From Bacteroidota bacterium (GTDB taxonomy: Bacteria; Bacteroidota; Bacteroidia; Bacteroidales; DYOH01), in assembly GCA_020048155.1 (NCBI GenBank), contig JAIFMY010000198.1, positions 16,998 to 53,540 on the forward strand: a stretch of 36,543 nucleotides of DNA, written 5' to 3'. The notes below the pieces were generated by a model that did no database searches, was not told the origin of the DNA, and was given only the letters and a program-made list of their open reading frames with translations. Made by a program: the position numbers and the translations under genes. Below, piece after piece: positions 8,770 through 16,934 of the stretch (its first letter is position 1; each line of letters opens with the position of its first letter).

Positions 8770-9327
8770 ATGATACCTCAATCTCATGTACCTAAGGTGT
8801 CGGCACTTACTCGGTACTTCAAAGAGAATATGCTTAGGTTGTCAACCATAGCATTTCTCATTCCTTTATCCTTTTGGTTGTTTTTTTCTATTTGTAAGGT
8901 GCACCAAATCAATCCATTGAAGGCAAGTTATAAATACTCTGGTAGCTACTTTAAGTCTTCAGGTAAGTTTACGAGCATCAAAGAGAATAGAATTGAATAT
9001 CAGTATGATGGTGATAATAATCTTTTTATCACGCACCATAGTATGAAACCACATTCACCTCTTGGCACACTTACAAAAAGAATAGATGTAAGTGGTAATC
9101 TTATTGTAATAGAAGAAGATACCGATGTTTCGAAAAGCACAGGCATGTATCATTACCAATTGAATTACGCAGTAACCGGCTTACTTCCAGATCAGTATAT
9201 AGTGCGAATCATTACTAGAGATGGAGAAAAAGTATCTCAACGGGAATACAGCCTTGACCTGACAAATAAATTAGTTAATTACCTATCGCCTAGACTATTC
9301 ATGGGTAATGAAATTTTGAAAAACTGA
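8770..9327 (+). CDS. Hypothetical single-pass membrane protein
   Basis: I do not recognise this 185-residue protein. It has a basic N-terminal stretch followed by one hydrophobic segment at about 25-43 (STIAFLIPLSFWLFFSIC). A beta-rich, probably periplasmic C-terminal part of about 140 residues follows, with no cysteine-based or catalytic motif. A second ATG at 8830 lies just before the membrane segment, so a shorter start is possible. The gene is transcribed away from the M23 peptidase gene across a 185-nt AT-rich gap. It is followed by a strong compound hairpin, so it is probably monocistronic. Confidence 0.7.
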   Translation: MIPQSHVPKVSALTRYFKENMLRLSTIAFLIPLSFWLFFSICKVHQINPLKASYKYSGSYFKSSGKFTSIKENRIEYQYDGDNNLFITHHSMKPHSPLGTLTKRIDVSGNLIVIEEDTDVSKSTGMYHYQLNYAVTGLLPDQYIVRIITRDGEKVSQREYSLDLTNKLVNYLSPRLFMGNEILKN

Positions 9328-9378
9328 AATTAATAGGGAACACATTTTCTGATAGATTTTTATACAAAAAGTTGCGTG

Positions 9379-9430
9379 GTATGCCTTTAGATAGAAACGG
9401 AAGTTTCAAAATTCTGAAGGCATACTTTTT
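9379..9430 (+). terminator. Compound hairpin terminator with GNRA tetraloop
   Basis: GTATGCCTTTAGA at 9379-9391 pairs with TCTGAAGGCATAC at 9413-9425 (13 bp, one G-U). Inside it a second stem GAAAC (9394-9398) / GTTTC (9403-9407) is capped by GGAA. A T5 run follows at 9426-9430. It most simply ends transcription of the gene at 8770-9327. Confidence 0.75.
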
Positions 9431-9544
9431 ATGAATTTTATTCATTTTGTTTGAATGTATTTTAGAAACTGGCGGACTCAATTTTTGTTTTAGATGTATC
9501 ATAAATCTAATGTTACTTTTTTAGGAAATTTTATCATTTTTTTG

Positions 9545-9552
9545 TATATTTG
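9545..9552 (+). promoter_or_regulatory. -7 element TATATTTG before the STAS-like gene
   Basis: TATATTTG matches the Bacteroidota -7 consensus. Transcription would start near 9559, after the alternative TTG start at 9550, so the ATG at 9568 is the likely start with a leader of only about ten bases. No good TTG was seen at the expected -33 distance. Confidence 0.5.
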
Positions 9553-9567
9553 AGAAAACTATTCGCT

Positions 9568-9966
9568 ATGCAAGAAATTTTAAATGAACCTTATGTTACT
9601 ATAGCTTTTGATAGTGATCTGAAACTCATAAAAATAACCTGGCTTGGAAATCAGGATAGCAATCAGTATCGCAGGGCATTCAATATTGCACTTGCTTTTG
9701 CAAGTACCGCCAAAATTGAGTTGTTCCTCTCAGATATCCGCAATCAGACCATCGTTTCGCCGGATGACAGAAAATGGTTTCAGACCAGTGCTTTGCCAAG
9801 GGCTATAAACGGTGGCCTCAAAAAAGCTGCTGTCGTGTTCAATGGCAACGTGTTTAAAAAATATTATCTGAATAATATCATGGACTCTATATCCAAGTTT
9901 GGTATCCCATTGAAATTTTTCAACTCGGACGAAGAGGCTATCAATTGGCTTAAAACTAATGATTAA
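9568..9966 (+). CDS. Small STAS/SpoIIAA-like fold protein
   Basis: This 132-residue soluble protein has alternating beta and alpha segments. It reads as a beta hairpin at the start (YVTIAFDSDLKLIKITW), a helix, the strand ELFLSDIRNQ, a helix, the strand AAVVFNG and a C-terminal FFNSDEEAINWL. This pattern resembles the SpoIIAA-like/STAS proteins common in Bacteroidota, whose ending with a Glu-Ala-x-x-Trp-Leu helix is characteristic. No catalytic motif is visible, and the function is unknown. It has its own -7 element at 9545-9552 and lies 45 nt before the TPR gene. Confidence 0.65.
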   Translation: MQEILNEPYVTIAFDSDLKLIKITWLGNQDSNQYRRAFNIALAFASTAKIELFLSDIRNQTIVSPDDRKWFQTSALPRAINGGLKKAAVVFNGNVFKKYYLNNIMDSISKFGIPLKFFNSDEEAINWLKTND

Positions 9967-10011
9967 CATACCCATTTTTGCAGTTTCTGTGTTACCTAAT
10001 AAACATAGCGT

Positions 10012-11241
10012 ATGAAATTTCTGAGTTTTATTTTTGTGATACTTCTGGCATACTTCACAGCATATCTTACACGCCCTGAAGGTTCTTCTGATGAATTGTT
10101 TGGTTTCTTAGGCGAAGTTTTTTACGATCCGGCAAATTATACTACCGAAAAGGTACCCCCACATGTGAAGTTACGCTACGAACAGGGCTTAATTCTTATG
10201 CAAAAAGCCGATTTCCCTGCTGCACTCGATTCCTTTGCGAGTGCCACCCTTGAATACAAGCATTTTGCTGAGCCGCATTTTCAGATGGGTAAAATCTACC
10301 TGATGCAGGCCGATACTTTTGCTGCAAAATATGCTTTCGAACAAGCCTTAGAGCAAAACAGCAAATACTCCGAAGCGTATTTTGAACTTGCCCAGATTTT
10401 ATTTTATGAAGAAAATTATACAGGGGCAACCGAGCAGCTTAATCTGGTTCAAAATTATAGTGGACTCAACGCTAAAATGTTGGAGTTAAGGGGAAAGTCG
10501 TATTATACAATTTCTGAGAACGATTTATCACTTGCAGATTTGTTTCAGGCTATTCAAACCGACAGTACACTGACGGAATCATACTTATATCTAAGCTATA
10601 TCTACGAAAACTCGTCTGATTATTCTATGGCGATGCAAATGGCTCAGCGCGGCGTTTACCAAAATCCTGAGAATATAGATTTACTATTTCAATTGGCTCG
10701 TATGATGTATTCCAATGGACAATCTAAGGATGCAGTGCAAACATATACCCGTTTATTGGAAATTTCGCCGGAATACCATATCGCGCTGCTAAACCGCGGC
10801 CTCGCTTATTTTGATTTGGGGGAGTTGGAAAAATGTTTTGCTGACTATAACCTTTGTGCGAAATTAAGTCCACAATATTTCTTAGTATACAACAACAGAG
10901 GTTATGCCTATATGACCATAAATAAATTGGATGATGCTCTTAACGACCTAAATATGGCAATTTCTCTAAATTCTGAGTATGCAACTTCGTACATAAACAG
11001 AGGCGTTTTATTTGATAAGCGATTAGATTATACCAGCGCCAAAGCCGATTTTGCTAAAGCTATGGAATTGTCTCCATACGATGTCTCTGCAGCGTATAAT
11101 TATACCCTTATGGCCGAAAAACTTGGTCATAACGACGATGTGATGTTTGGCTGTAATAAAATCATAGAAATAAGCTCAGATACTGCATATGTAAATTTTG
11201 CGAGCAAGAAACTGAACGAAATAAACTCTCCACTCCAATGA
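10012..11241 (+). CDS. Membrane-anchored tetratricopeptide repeat protein
   Basis: This 409-residue protein has an N-terminal hydrophobic anchor or uncleaved signal (residues 3-18, FLSFIFVILLAYFTAYL) followed by about ten TPR-like helical hairpins from about residue 52 to 400. Recognisable repeats include AYFELAQILFYEENY, ALLNRGLAYFDLGELEKCFADY, VYNNRGYAYMTINKLDDAL and SYINRGVLFDKRLDYTSA. No catalytic domain is seen, so it is probably a protein-interaction scaffold outside the inner membrane. Its stop overlaps the start of the next gene (ATGA, 11238-11241), so the two products are likely made together. A weak CATTTTTG sits at 9973-9980. Confidence 0.85.
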   Translation: MKFLSFIFVILLAYFTAYLTRPEGSSDELFGFLGEVFYDPANYTTEKVPPHVKLRYEQGLILMQKADFPAALDSFASATLEYKHFAEPHFQMGKIYLMQADTFAAKYAFEQALEQNSKYSEAYFELAQILFYEENYTGATEQLNLVQNYSGLNAKMLELRGKSYYTISENDLSLADLFQAIQTDSTLTESYLYLSYIYENSSDYSMAMQMAQRGVYQNPENIDLLFQLARMMYSNGQSKDAVQTYTRLLEISPEYHIALLNRGLAYFDLGELEKCFADYNLCAKLSPQYFLVYNNRGYAYMTINKLDDALNDLNMAISLNSEYATSYINRGVLFDKRLDYTSAKADFAKAMELSPYDVSAAYNYTLMAEKLGHNDDVMFGCNKIIEISSDTAYVNFASKKLNEINSPLQ

Positions 11242-11447
11242 GCAAAGACCGATCTACTTCAAGTGTTAGGAAATCTGTATATCCGGGTATGATTAAGCCT
11301 TTTGCTAAGCAAAAAAGACTTGCCAGAGAAAAGGGATTGAACGATCCACGCGAACTAAATTCAGAAAAGCAAATGAGGTTTTTTATTTTTTTGGTAGTAA
11401 CCTTTCTGGTAAGCTATCTGCTATTTAGAAATTTCTATTTTGTCTGA
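11238..11447 (+). CDS. Small basic membrane protein, coupled to the TPR gene
   Basis: This 69-residue protein is unrecognised. The first 45 residues are strongly basic and probably cytoplasmic. The C-terminal 22 are hydrophobic (FFIFLVVTFLVSYLLFRNFYF), so it is predicted to be a tail-anchored or single-pass membrane protein. The ATG overlaps the TGA of the TPR gene, the classic arrangement for termination-reinitiation, which argues that it is real despite its length. A function with the TPR protein is inferred from this coupling only. Confidence 0.7.
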   Translation: MSKDRSTSSVRKSVYPGMIKPFAKQKRLAREKGLNDPRELNSEKQMRFFIFLVVTFLVSYLLFRNFYFV

Positions 11448-11496
11448 TTTCTGAAAAAAAGCTATATTTTAGCGGGCAGAATATGGATCCATACAT

Positions 11497-12480
11497 ATGA
11501 AACCCAAAATAAAAATTATACTCATCACCGGATTTTTAGGCGCAGGAAAAACCAGTTTTCTGAATCACCTACTTACCGAAAACACTGATAAAAGCATTAA
11601 AATTATTGAAAACGAAGTAGGTGAAATAAATATAGATAGCAAACTGCTTCGTAACCAAAATACTACCAGTCTGATAGAGGTTAGTCAGGGCTGTATATGT
11701 TGCTCTGTAGCCAATAAGCTCATGGAGGCCATGGAGGAAATATTGCGTGATACAAAACCGGCTGAATATCTGATAATAGAAGCAACCGGAATAGCAGATC
11801 CAATAGCCATTGTATCGCCCATTCAGTCGGATAACTTTCTGATGCAAAATTATGAAATGGCTTCAGTAATTTGTTTGGTAGATGCTGTACTTATGCCCCA
11901 ACAAGTGGATGAATATGCAGAAATTGCAAGGCAAATTTCAGTAGCAGATTTTTTATACATAAATAAGTCTGACCTTATAATTGAAAGCGATAAAACTGAA
12001 TTAGAAAAATTAGTAAGACTTTATAACCCCATTGCTCCCATTAAGTTTATAATGAACGGAGTTTCAGATACCACCTCCTTGCTTAAGTTCAGAATGAGCG
12101 ATGCAGCGCATACCGAAAAACAAATACGCAGATTATCTGCCGTGCTGCTACCCGGGCATTCCAAAATAGAAATGAGCTATATTGAACTCGATGGGTATTT
12201 CGATTTGAAGAGGTTTGAGTTTTGGTTCGAATACTTTCTTGCTATCAACAAGAATTCGATTATACGTTTAAAAGCCATTATACATTTTCGTGATGCGGGA
12301 GAATGCTATGTACTTCAATCTGTGGGCACTGCATATACCATACAAGATGCTTCTGGTTTGCCAGATATATCGACTGGGCTCAATCAGTTTGTAATCATTG
12401 GAAAAAATTTGAATACAGATTCTATAAAGCAGTCTTTGCTCTACTTGCTCGAAGGCGATTTGGAAAGCATCATTGAATAA
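11497..12480 (+). CDS. CobW/P47K-family GTP-binding protein (G3E)
   Basis: This is a 327-residue G3E-family GTPase, a group that delivers metals or cofactors to target proteins. The P-loop GFLGAGKTS is at 12-20. The family-defining metal site CICC is at 66-69, followed by EATGIADP (switch/Walker B region) and NKSD for guanine specificity. The C-terminal CobW_C domain begins near residue 205 and is of ordinary length. No histidine-rich metal tail is seen, so the metal cannot be assigned. A weak -7-like TATATTTT is at 11463-11470. The next gene starts 32 nt downstream on the same strand. Confidence 0.88.
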   Translation: MKPKIKIILITGFLGAGKTSFLNHLLTENTDKSIKIIENEVGEINIDSKLLRNQNTTSLIEVSQGCICCSVANKLMEAMEEILRDTKPAEYLIIEATGIADPIAIVSPIQSDNFLMQNYEMASVICLVDAVLMPQQVDEYAEIARQISVADFLYINKSDLIIESDKTELEKLVRLYNPIAPIKFIMNGVSDTTSLLKFRMSDAAHTEKQIRRLSAVLLPGHSKIEMSYIELDGYFDLKRFEFWFEYFLAINKNSIIRLKAIIHFRDAGECYVLQSVGTAYTIQDASGLPDISTGLNQFVIIGKNLNTDSIKQSLLYLLEGDLESIIE

Positions 12481-12512
12481 AAATCTTATAAAAAAATATA
12501 TAATTCAATATA

Positions 12513-13100
12513 ATGATGAATGTTACAGTATTTTGCTCATCGAGCGAGGTAGTACACCAGTCCTATGCAGAACTTGCAAAATCGATAGGTGAGCAGTTGG
12601 CAATACAAGGCTATACCCTCATATATGGTGGTGCCAATGTAGGGCTTATGCAACATGTAGCCAATTACGCCTTATTAAGTGGGGGTAAAGTTATTGGTAT
12701 TATTCCCGAATTAATAGCTGATAAAGAATTGGCACACAACGGACTTTCAGAGCTTATAATTACCGCAGATATGCACGAACGCAAAAAAAAACTTACTGAT
12801 ATGGCTGATGCCTTCATTGTATTGCCAGGTGGTTTTGGTACGTATGATGAGTTTATGCAAGTAGTGACCGAGAGGCAGCTCGAATTGCATCACAAACCCA
12901 TTATTCTGGTCAATTTTAATAATTTTTTTCATGGAACCCTGATACAAATTGAACATGCCATACGAGAAAAGTTTATACATGAAGGGTATAAAAATTTGTT
13001 TTATGTCGCAGATAATGTAGCGGATTGTATGGAAATTCTGAAAAAACCAATATCTTTGAGTATAACAAGTAAATGGTACAAAGACAATTTAAACAGATAA
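12513..13100 (+). CDS. LOG-family (TIGR00730) nucleoside 5'-monophosphate phosphoribohydrolase
   Basis: This 195-residue Rossmann-like protein carries the LOG signature PGGFGTYDE, with the catalytic/phosphate-binding Gly-rich loop and Glu. It also has the upstream YGGANVGLMQ motif and the conserved Arg/Lys-rich MHERKKKL. Homologues remove the base from cytokinin nucleotides or other nucleoside monophosphates; many are misnamed lysine decarboxylases. There are tandem ATGs at 12513 and 12516. It lies between the CobW-type gene and the phosphatase gene, with a gap of only 4 nt to the latter, so the three probably form one transcript. Confidence 0.88.
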   Translation: MMNVTVFCSSSEVVHQSYAELAKSIGEQLAIQGYTLIYGGANVGLMQHVANYALLSGGKVIGIIPELIADKELAHNGLSELIITADMHERKKKLTDMADAFIVLPGGFGTYDEFMQVVTERQLELHHKPIILVNFNNFFHGTLIQIEHAIREKFIHEGYKNLFYVADNVADCMEILKKPISLSITSKWYKDNLNR

Positions 13101-13104
13101 GTGT

Positions 13105-14070
13105 ATGTATGATATTATTGGTGACATTCATGGATACGCTGATGAGCTTGTCGAATTGCTTGAAACCATGGGGTATAAGGATGAAAACGGTGTTTTCAGA
13201 CATCCTTCCCGCAAAGTTATTTTCGTAGGTGACCTCATAGACCGTGGGCCACATGTCAGGCAAGTTATACAAATTGCTAAGCGTATGGTTGAGGAAGCAG
13301 GGAGTGAGGCTATTCTTGGAAATCATGAAATGAATGTGCTTACTTATTACCTTTCAGATGGCAAAGGGCGCTATCTGAGAAGTCATTCGGAGAAGCACAC
13401 CAGCCAGCTGCTTGCTACACTCTCGTCTTTTCATTCCAATAGAAAAGAATGGGACGAAACATTTGAATGGCTACTAAACCGACCTTTGTTTTTTGAAAAA
13501 GATGGCTTGCGTGTTATACATGCCGCTTGGAGCGATTATCATATCAACATCATTAAGCAACATATACCTGATGGTAAGTTGAATAGGCAATTATTGCTTC
13601 AGGCATTTGCACAAAAAGGCGATTTACTGAAAGCCATGCGTATAGTACTCAAGGGATTTGAGGTACAATTGCCTCCTCACGCGCTGCAACCACTTCCCGA
13701 TGGCCGGTATAGGCATGAAATTAGGCTGCAGTGGTGGCGTAAATTACAGAATGAAACTTACAGGTCGGCATCTGTGCATGAGCTAAGTACCGTTTGCAAT
13801 TTGCCATTGCCCAATAGTTTACTCGATGGGCTCGTGCCTTATCCTGCCGATGCACCTCCAGTGTTTTTTGGTCATTATTGGTTCAGTGGTGCGCCTGCAT
13901 TGCTTAGCCACAATGTTTGCTGTGTTGATTACAGCATTGCAAAAGGCCACATGCTTACTGCTTACCAATGGAATGGTGAACAAACACTGAGTAACGACAA
14001 ATACATAAGTGTGTATTCACATTTTGCCCCAAACAATGCCGAATTCGATGATTTTGGCAGCGATACCTAA
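13105..14070 (+). CDS. PrpE-like calcineurin-type metallophosphoesterase
   Basis: This 321-residue phosphatase contains the metallophosphoesterase blocks in order: GDIHG (residues 6-10), GDLIDRG, GNHEM and a later HAAW histidine. This set resembles the PrpE/bis(5'-nucleosyl)tetraphosphatase and protein-phosphatase group. Substrates could be dinucleoside polyphosphates or phosphoproteins; sequence alone does not decide. The C-terminal third (GHYWF, CCVDYSIAKG) also fits this group, in which GHY/CVDY supply further active-site residues. It is the last gene of its unit and is followed by a small hairpin with a T run at 14079-14102. Confidence 0.86.
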   Translation: MYDIIGDIHGYADELVELLETMGYKDENGVFRHPSRKVIFVGDLIDRGPHVRQVIQIAKRMVEEAGSEAILGNHEMNVLTYYLSDGKGRYLRSHSEKHTSQLLATLSSFHSNRKEWDETFEWLLNRPLFFEKDGLRVIHAAWSDYHINIIKQHIPDGKLNRQLLLQAFAQKGDLLKAMRIVLKGFEVQLPPHALQPLPDGRYRHEIRLQWWRKLQNETYRSASVHELSTVCNLPLPNSLLDGLVPYPADAPPVFFGHYWFSGAPALLSHNVCCVDYSIAKGHMLTAYQWNGEQTLSNDKYISVYSHFAPNNAEFDDFGSDT

Positions 14071-14078
14071 TCAGACAA

Positions 14079-14102
14079 GATTTCAAATGAAATCCGTTTT
14101 TT
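14079..14102 (+). terminator. Hairpin terminator after the phosphatase gene
   Basis: GATTTC (14079-14084) and GAAATC (14089-14094) enclose an AAAT loop and are followed by CG and a T6 run. The gap between the two convergent genes is only 35 nt, so this hairpin fills it. Confidence 0.6.
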
Positions 14103-14105
14103 ATA

Positions 14106-14330
14106 TTAATTATGCATTAAGTCGTTGTATTTTTGCTTCTTGTATTCGCAATACCAGTCCAGAAAATCATCTTCTTTGAGTACTTTATTCCCGAAAGTTT
14201 CCAGATAAGCTGCTTTCACATCTTCTGTCACAAAAGTGCGGGTCATCTCTTCGTTCCAATTGTTGCGTATAGCAAGCAACCATCCGCCTATCTTCTTTTC
14301 TTCAACAAATAAAACAAAATTAATTTCCAT
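14106..14330 (-). CDS. Small hypothetical soluble protein
   Basis: This 74-residue acidic/aromatic protein is unrecognised. It starts with a hydrophobic strand-like MEINFVLFVEEKKIGGWLLA and continues with amphipathic helices rich in Lys, Glu and Tyr. There is no cysteine pair, signal peptide or membrane helix. It has its own well-formed -7 element (TAACTTTG on the minus strand, 14356-14363) 26 nt before the ATG, which supports expression. It converges on the phosphatase gene. Confidence 0.6.
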   Translation of the reverse strand: MEINFVLFVEEKKIGGWLLAIRNNWNEEMTRTFVTEDVKAAYLETFGNKVLKEDDFLDWYCEYKKQKYNDLMHN

Positions 14331-14355
14331 AATAAATCAAACTACTTAGCATGCC

Positions 14356-14363
14356 CAAAGTTA
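14356..14363 (-). promoter_or_regulatory. -7 element TAACTTTG of the 74-aa gene
   Basis: On the minus strand TAACTTTG is a full match to TAnnTTTG and predicts a transcript start near 14349, leaving a leader of about 20 nt. No TTTG at -33 was found. Confidence 0.45.
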
Positions 14364-14442
14364 ACATAAACATACATTTATCCATACTATAAACCAACAA
14401 AAAATGTACCCATAGCCAATTTTAGAGCTATAAAAACCCAAA

Positions 14443-16656
14443 TTAGTTTATCACTGTGTTGTGTGAAGCATTGAGGTTCCACATGGGCCAATTTCCAGTA
14501 ATTTTCAATTTATTTATGAGATGCAGCATGCCTTTGTTGCTTCCCACTGCCAGCAAATTGTTCACTACCACTGGCTGGCAATAAAGTTCTCCCTCAATAT
14601 TTATTTTCTGAAGTATTTTCCCGGTACTGGCATCGAGCACATGCAGCAATCCGTTCTCGGTACCCACAATCAGCGAATTTCCGGCCAGTACTGGCGAGAG
14701 CAATGCTGATGAGGTAAACGAACCCGGTTCGGGTAAAAATACTGATGACCAGATGACTTTGCCTGTAACAGGGTCGTATTTGATAAGTTTATTGCCCATC
14801 GAAATATAGTTGCTACCTTTCGCACAAATATTCCTGAGTTTATCATAAGCCATCAGTGAGGGACCACTTTCTAAAAATTCCTTATTAAACATTTCTGCAT
14901 TCAGTTCTTTGTATACCATTTGTATAGAAAGGCTTTCGGTGCTCAATTGGCATACTTTCGACGAAATGGAATCTGAAGTGCTTATATATAAATTTTTACC
15001 TGAGATTGTGGGCATAGATACTGCTTCTAGCTTATCGTTTTTAATTGCTTTGCCATCAGAGGCATCAAATCGGTATAAATTTCCATCTTGCGTAGTGGTA
15101 TACAAATAGGGCTCTGCAAACACTGCGGCACCAAGTATTTCGGATGAAATGGGCTGTTGCCAGACTATACTCCCATCTTCCAGATCGAATGCTACCATGG
15201 CATAAGTCTCTTTATTTTCAAGCAAATGCATCGCATCAGTGGCATTTGGATACGAAACAAACACTTTGCCAGCACCTACTGTAGGTACATGAAACATATC
15301 GGGGCCAAGCCATTTGCTCCACGCCAGCTCGCCTGTGCGTGCATTTATAATGTATAAACTGCACGACTCGGTGATGATGATGATATACCCCTCGGCATAA
15401 GTCACCGCCGAAGGTCCATTATCTGCCAGTGCAAGTCCCCACAAAAATTGACCATTGGTGGTGGTAGCATAAAATTCTTTTGAATAGTATCCGCCGCTGA
15501 AATACATATTTCCCTCAAAGAGCAAAGGGGTAGAAATATGAGAGGAACTTTTTTGGGGATTAAATTTCAGACCGTATTCTGTAGTAGTTTTATTTGCCTC
15601 AAATTCTGATAGTTGCATTACTCTTGACTCCATAAATTCAGTTATCAGGCCATTGGCATTGCGGTTTGTGGTTTGGTAGAATTCCTCAACTTTGGCCGAG
15701 CCTATATAGCTCATATCAACTTGGGTGGTATGACTCGAAAAATCGTATGGGTAATCAAATATATCAATATCGCGCTCATATTTCAGATTCATTACATATG
15801 TCTGGCCTTTGGGCAACAAGAGTCTTGCCTCGCCCTGCTCATTGGTATTGGTTTTGTAAACCAAAGATGAATCGGAAAGATTGAAAAACACAGGTTCGTT
15901 TTGCAGCACATTGCCCTCAAAATCGAAGAGCCGTATTTTTACCAAAACCCTGTCGGTAGAAGCGCTTATGCGATCCGAAAAATTTTGTAAAATGGTATCA
16001 TTCAGTATTTGGTCTACATCAGGCGATGGCTGAAATGTTATTTGCTGAGTAAGGGTAACGTTTTGTTTTTGAGGCAAGTTTATATCTATCACCGCTCCGT
16101 AAGTGTCGATGCCGAGATATACCACAGTAGAGTAAGGAATATTGAAAAGTGCCTCGCCATTGTAGCTGGTATATGCGTAGTATACACGTTTGAGAGCAGG
16201 CAAATGCAAGCGCACAGGTACACGTGCCTGTGCATCTCTGTTGTCGTTGAGCACACGGATTACTACCCTCCGTGAGTTGGCATCCGGGTATTGGTATTCC
16301 GATATTTCTTGCCAGATAGTATCCGTTTGGTTGCTGATGAATGTGGCAGGCAGTATGAAATTGCGGGTTACTACCGGGTAGCCTTGGAGTGGAATTACGA
16401 TTTCATAGTTAATAGGGTCGCCACTAGCTTGTACCAGATATTTGTGCCCAGCAACAACTATAAAGTTCAATTTTCCGTTTTTGTCGCTAATACCATGCTG
16501 CACCGAGTTGTCAGCTACATCGGTTATGGATATATCCAGATATGCAACCGGCTGCTTATCGGGGGTAGTGTAAAGCAAATATAAATACCCCTTTTGTTGA
16601 GCAAATACAGATAGCGAACAAAGCAGACTCAGTACAAAAAAACATATTCTGATCAT
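14443..16656 (-). CDS. Secreted protein: Ig-like repeats plus PQQ-type beta-propeller
   Basis: This 737-residue protein has a cleavable signal peptide (MIRICFFVLSLLCSLSVFAQ). Residues about 25-325 contain three beta-sandwich modules of the carboxypeptidase-regulatory/CNA-B kind, each with a 'gene-product-becomes-attribute' pattern such as ISDKNGKLNF, TSYNGEALFNI and TNEQGEARLLLP. Residues about 360-735 are an eight-blade-like PQQ/BamB-type propeller with repeats such as INARTGELAW, FDLEDGSIVWQQ, YDPVTGKVIW and LDASTGKILQK, closed by WPMWNLNASHN. No C-terminal sorting domain is evident, so periplasmic or surface location is an inference from the signal peptide. A binding or scaffold role is likely, and no catalytic residues are seen. 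Confidence 0.82.
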   Translation of the reverse strand: MIRICFFVLSLLCSLSVFAQQKGYLYLLYTTPDKQPVAYLDISITDVADNSVQHGISDKNGKLNFIVVAGHKYLVQASGDPINYEIVIPLQGYPVVTRNFILPATFISNQTDTIWQEISEYQYPDANSRRVVIRVLNDNRDAQARVPVRLHLPALKRVYYAYTSYNGEALFNIPYSTVVYLGIDTYGAVIDINLPQKQNVTLTQQITFQPSPDVDQILNDTILQNFSDRISASTDRVLVKIRLFDFEGNVLQNEPVFFNLSDSSLVYKTNTNEQGEARLLLPKGQTYVMNLKYERDIDIFDYPYDFSSHTTQVDMSYIGSAKVEEFYQTTNRNANGLITEFMESRVMQLSEFEANKTTTEYGLKFNPQKSSSHISTPLLFEGNMYFSGGYYSKEFYATTTNGQFLWGLALADNGPSAVTYAEGYIIIITESCSLYIINARTGELAWSKWLGPDMFHVPTVGAGKVFVSYPNATDAMHLLENKETYAMVAFDLEDGSIVWQQPISSEILGAAVFAEPYLYTTTQDGNLYRFDASDGKAIKNDKLEAVSMPTISGKNLYISTSDSISSKVCQLSTESLSIQMVYKELNAEMFNKEFLESGPSLMAYDKLRNICAKGSNYISMGNKLIKYDPVTGKVIWSSVFLPEPGSFTSSALLSPVLAGNSLIVGTENGLLHVLDASTGKILQKINIEGELYCQPVVVNNLLAVGSNKGMLHLINKLKITGNWPMWNLNASHNTVIN

Positions 16657-16856
16657 AGATATTTCGTATTTCTAAGTTGATAAGTAAATTTAATAAAAAA
16701 AATGATAATGAAATACTTACAGGTCATTTTTGTTTAAAAAATCTGATTTCAAACTATTTTATTTCTAAAAGTAAGGCTTATGTATATTGTATATATGTGG
16801 CATATAATGAGCTATATACCATCATAGTGTATGGCATTTTTAAAAAGTAAAACTGT

Positions 16857-16888
16857 ATTGCATAAATGGCGATTATCAATTATCTTTG
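16857..16888 (+). promoter_or_regulatory. Promoter of the DUF5063-like/exonuclease operon
   Basis: ATTG at 16857-16860 and TATCTTTG at 16881-16888 are separated by 20 nt, matching the phylum consensus. Transcription would start near 16895 with a leader of about 40 nt. The rest of the 278-nt gap (16657-16934) is AT-rich, and I see nothing else in it. Confidence 0.6.
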
Positions 16889-16934
16889 AAGCAAAAAAAC
16901 ATTTCACATACATATTATTGTACCCTGACCCGCT

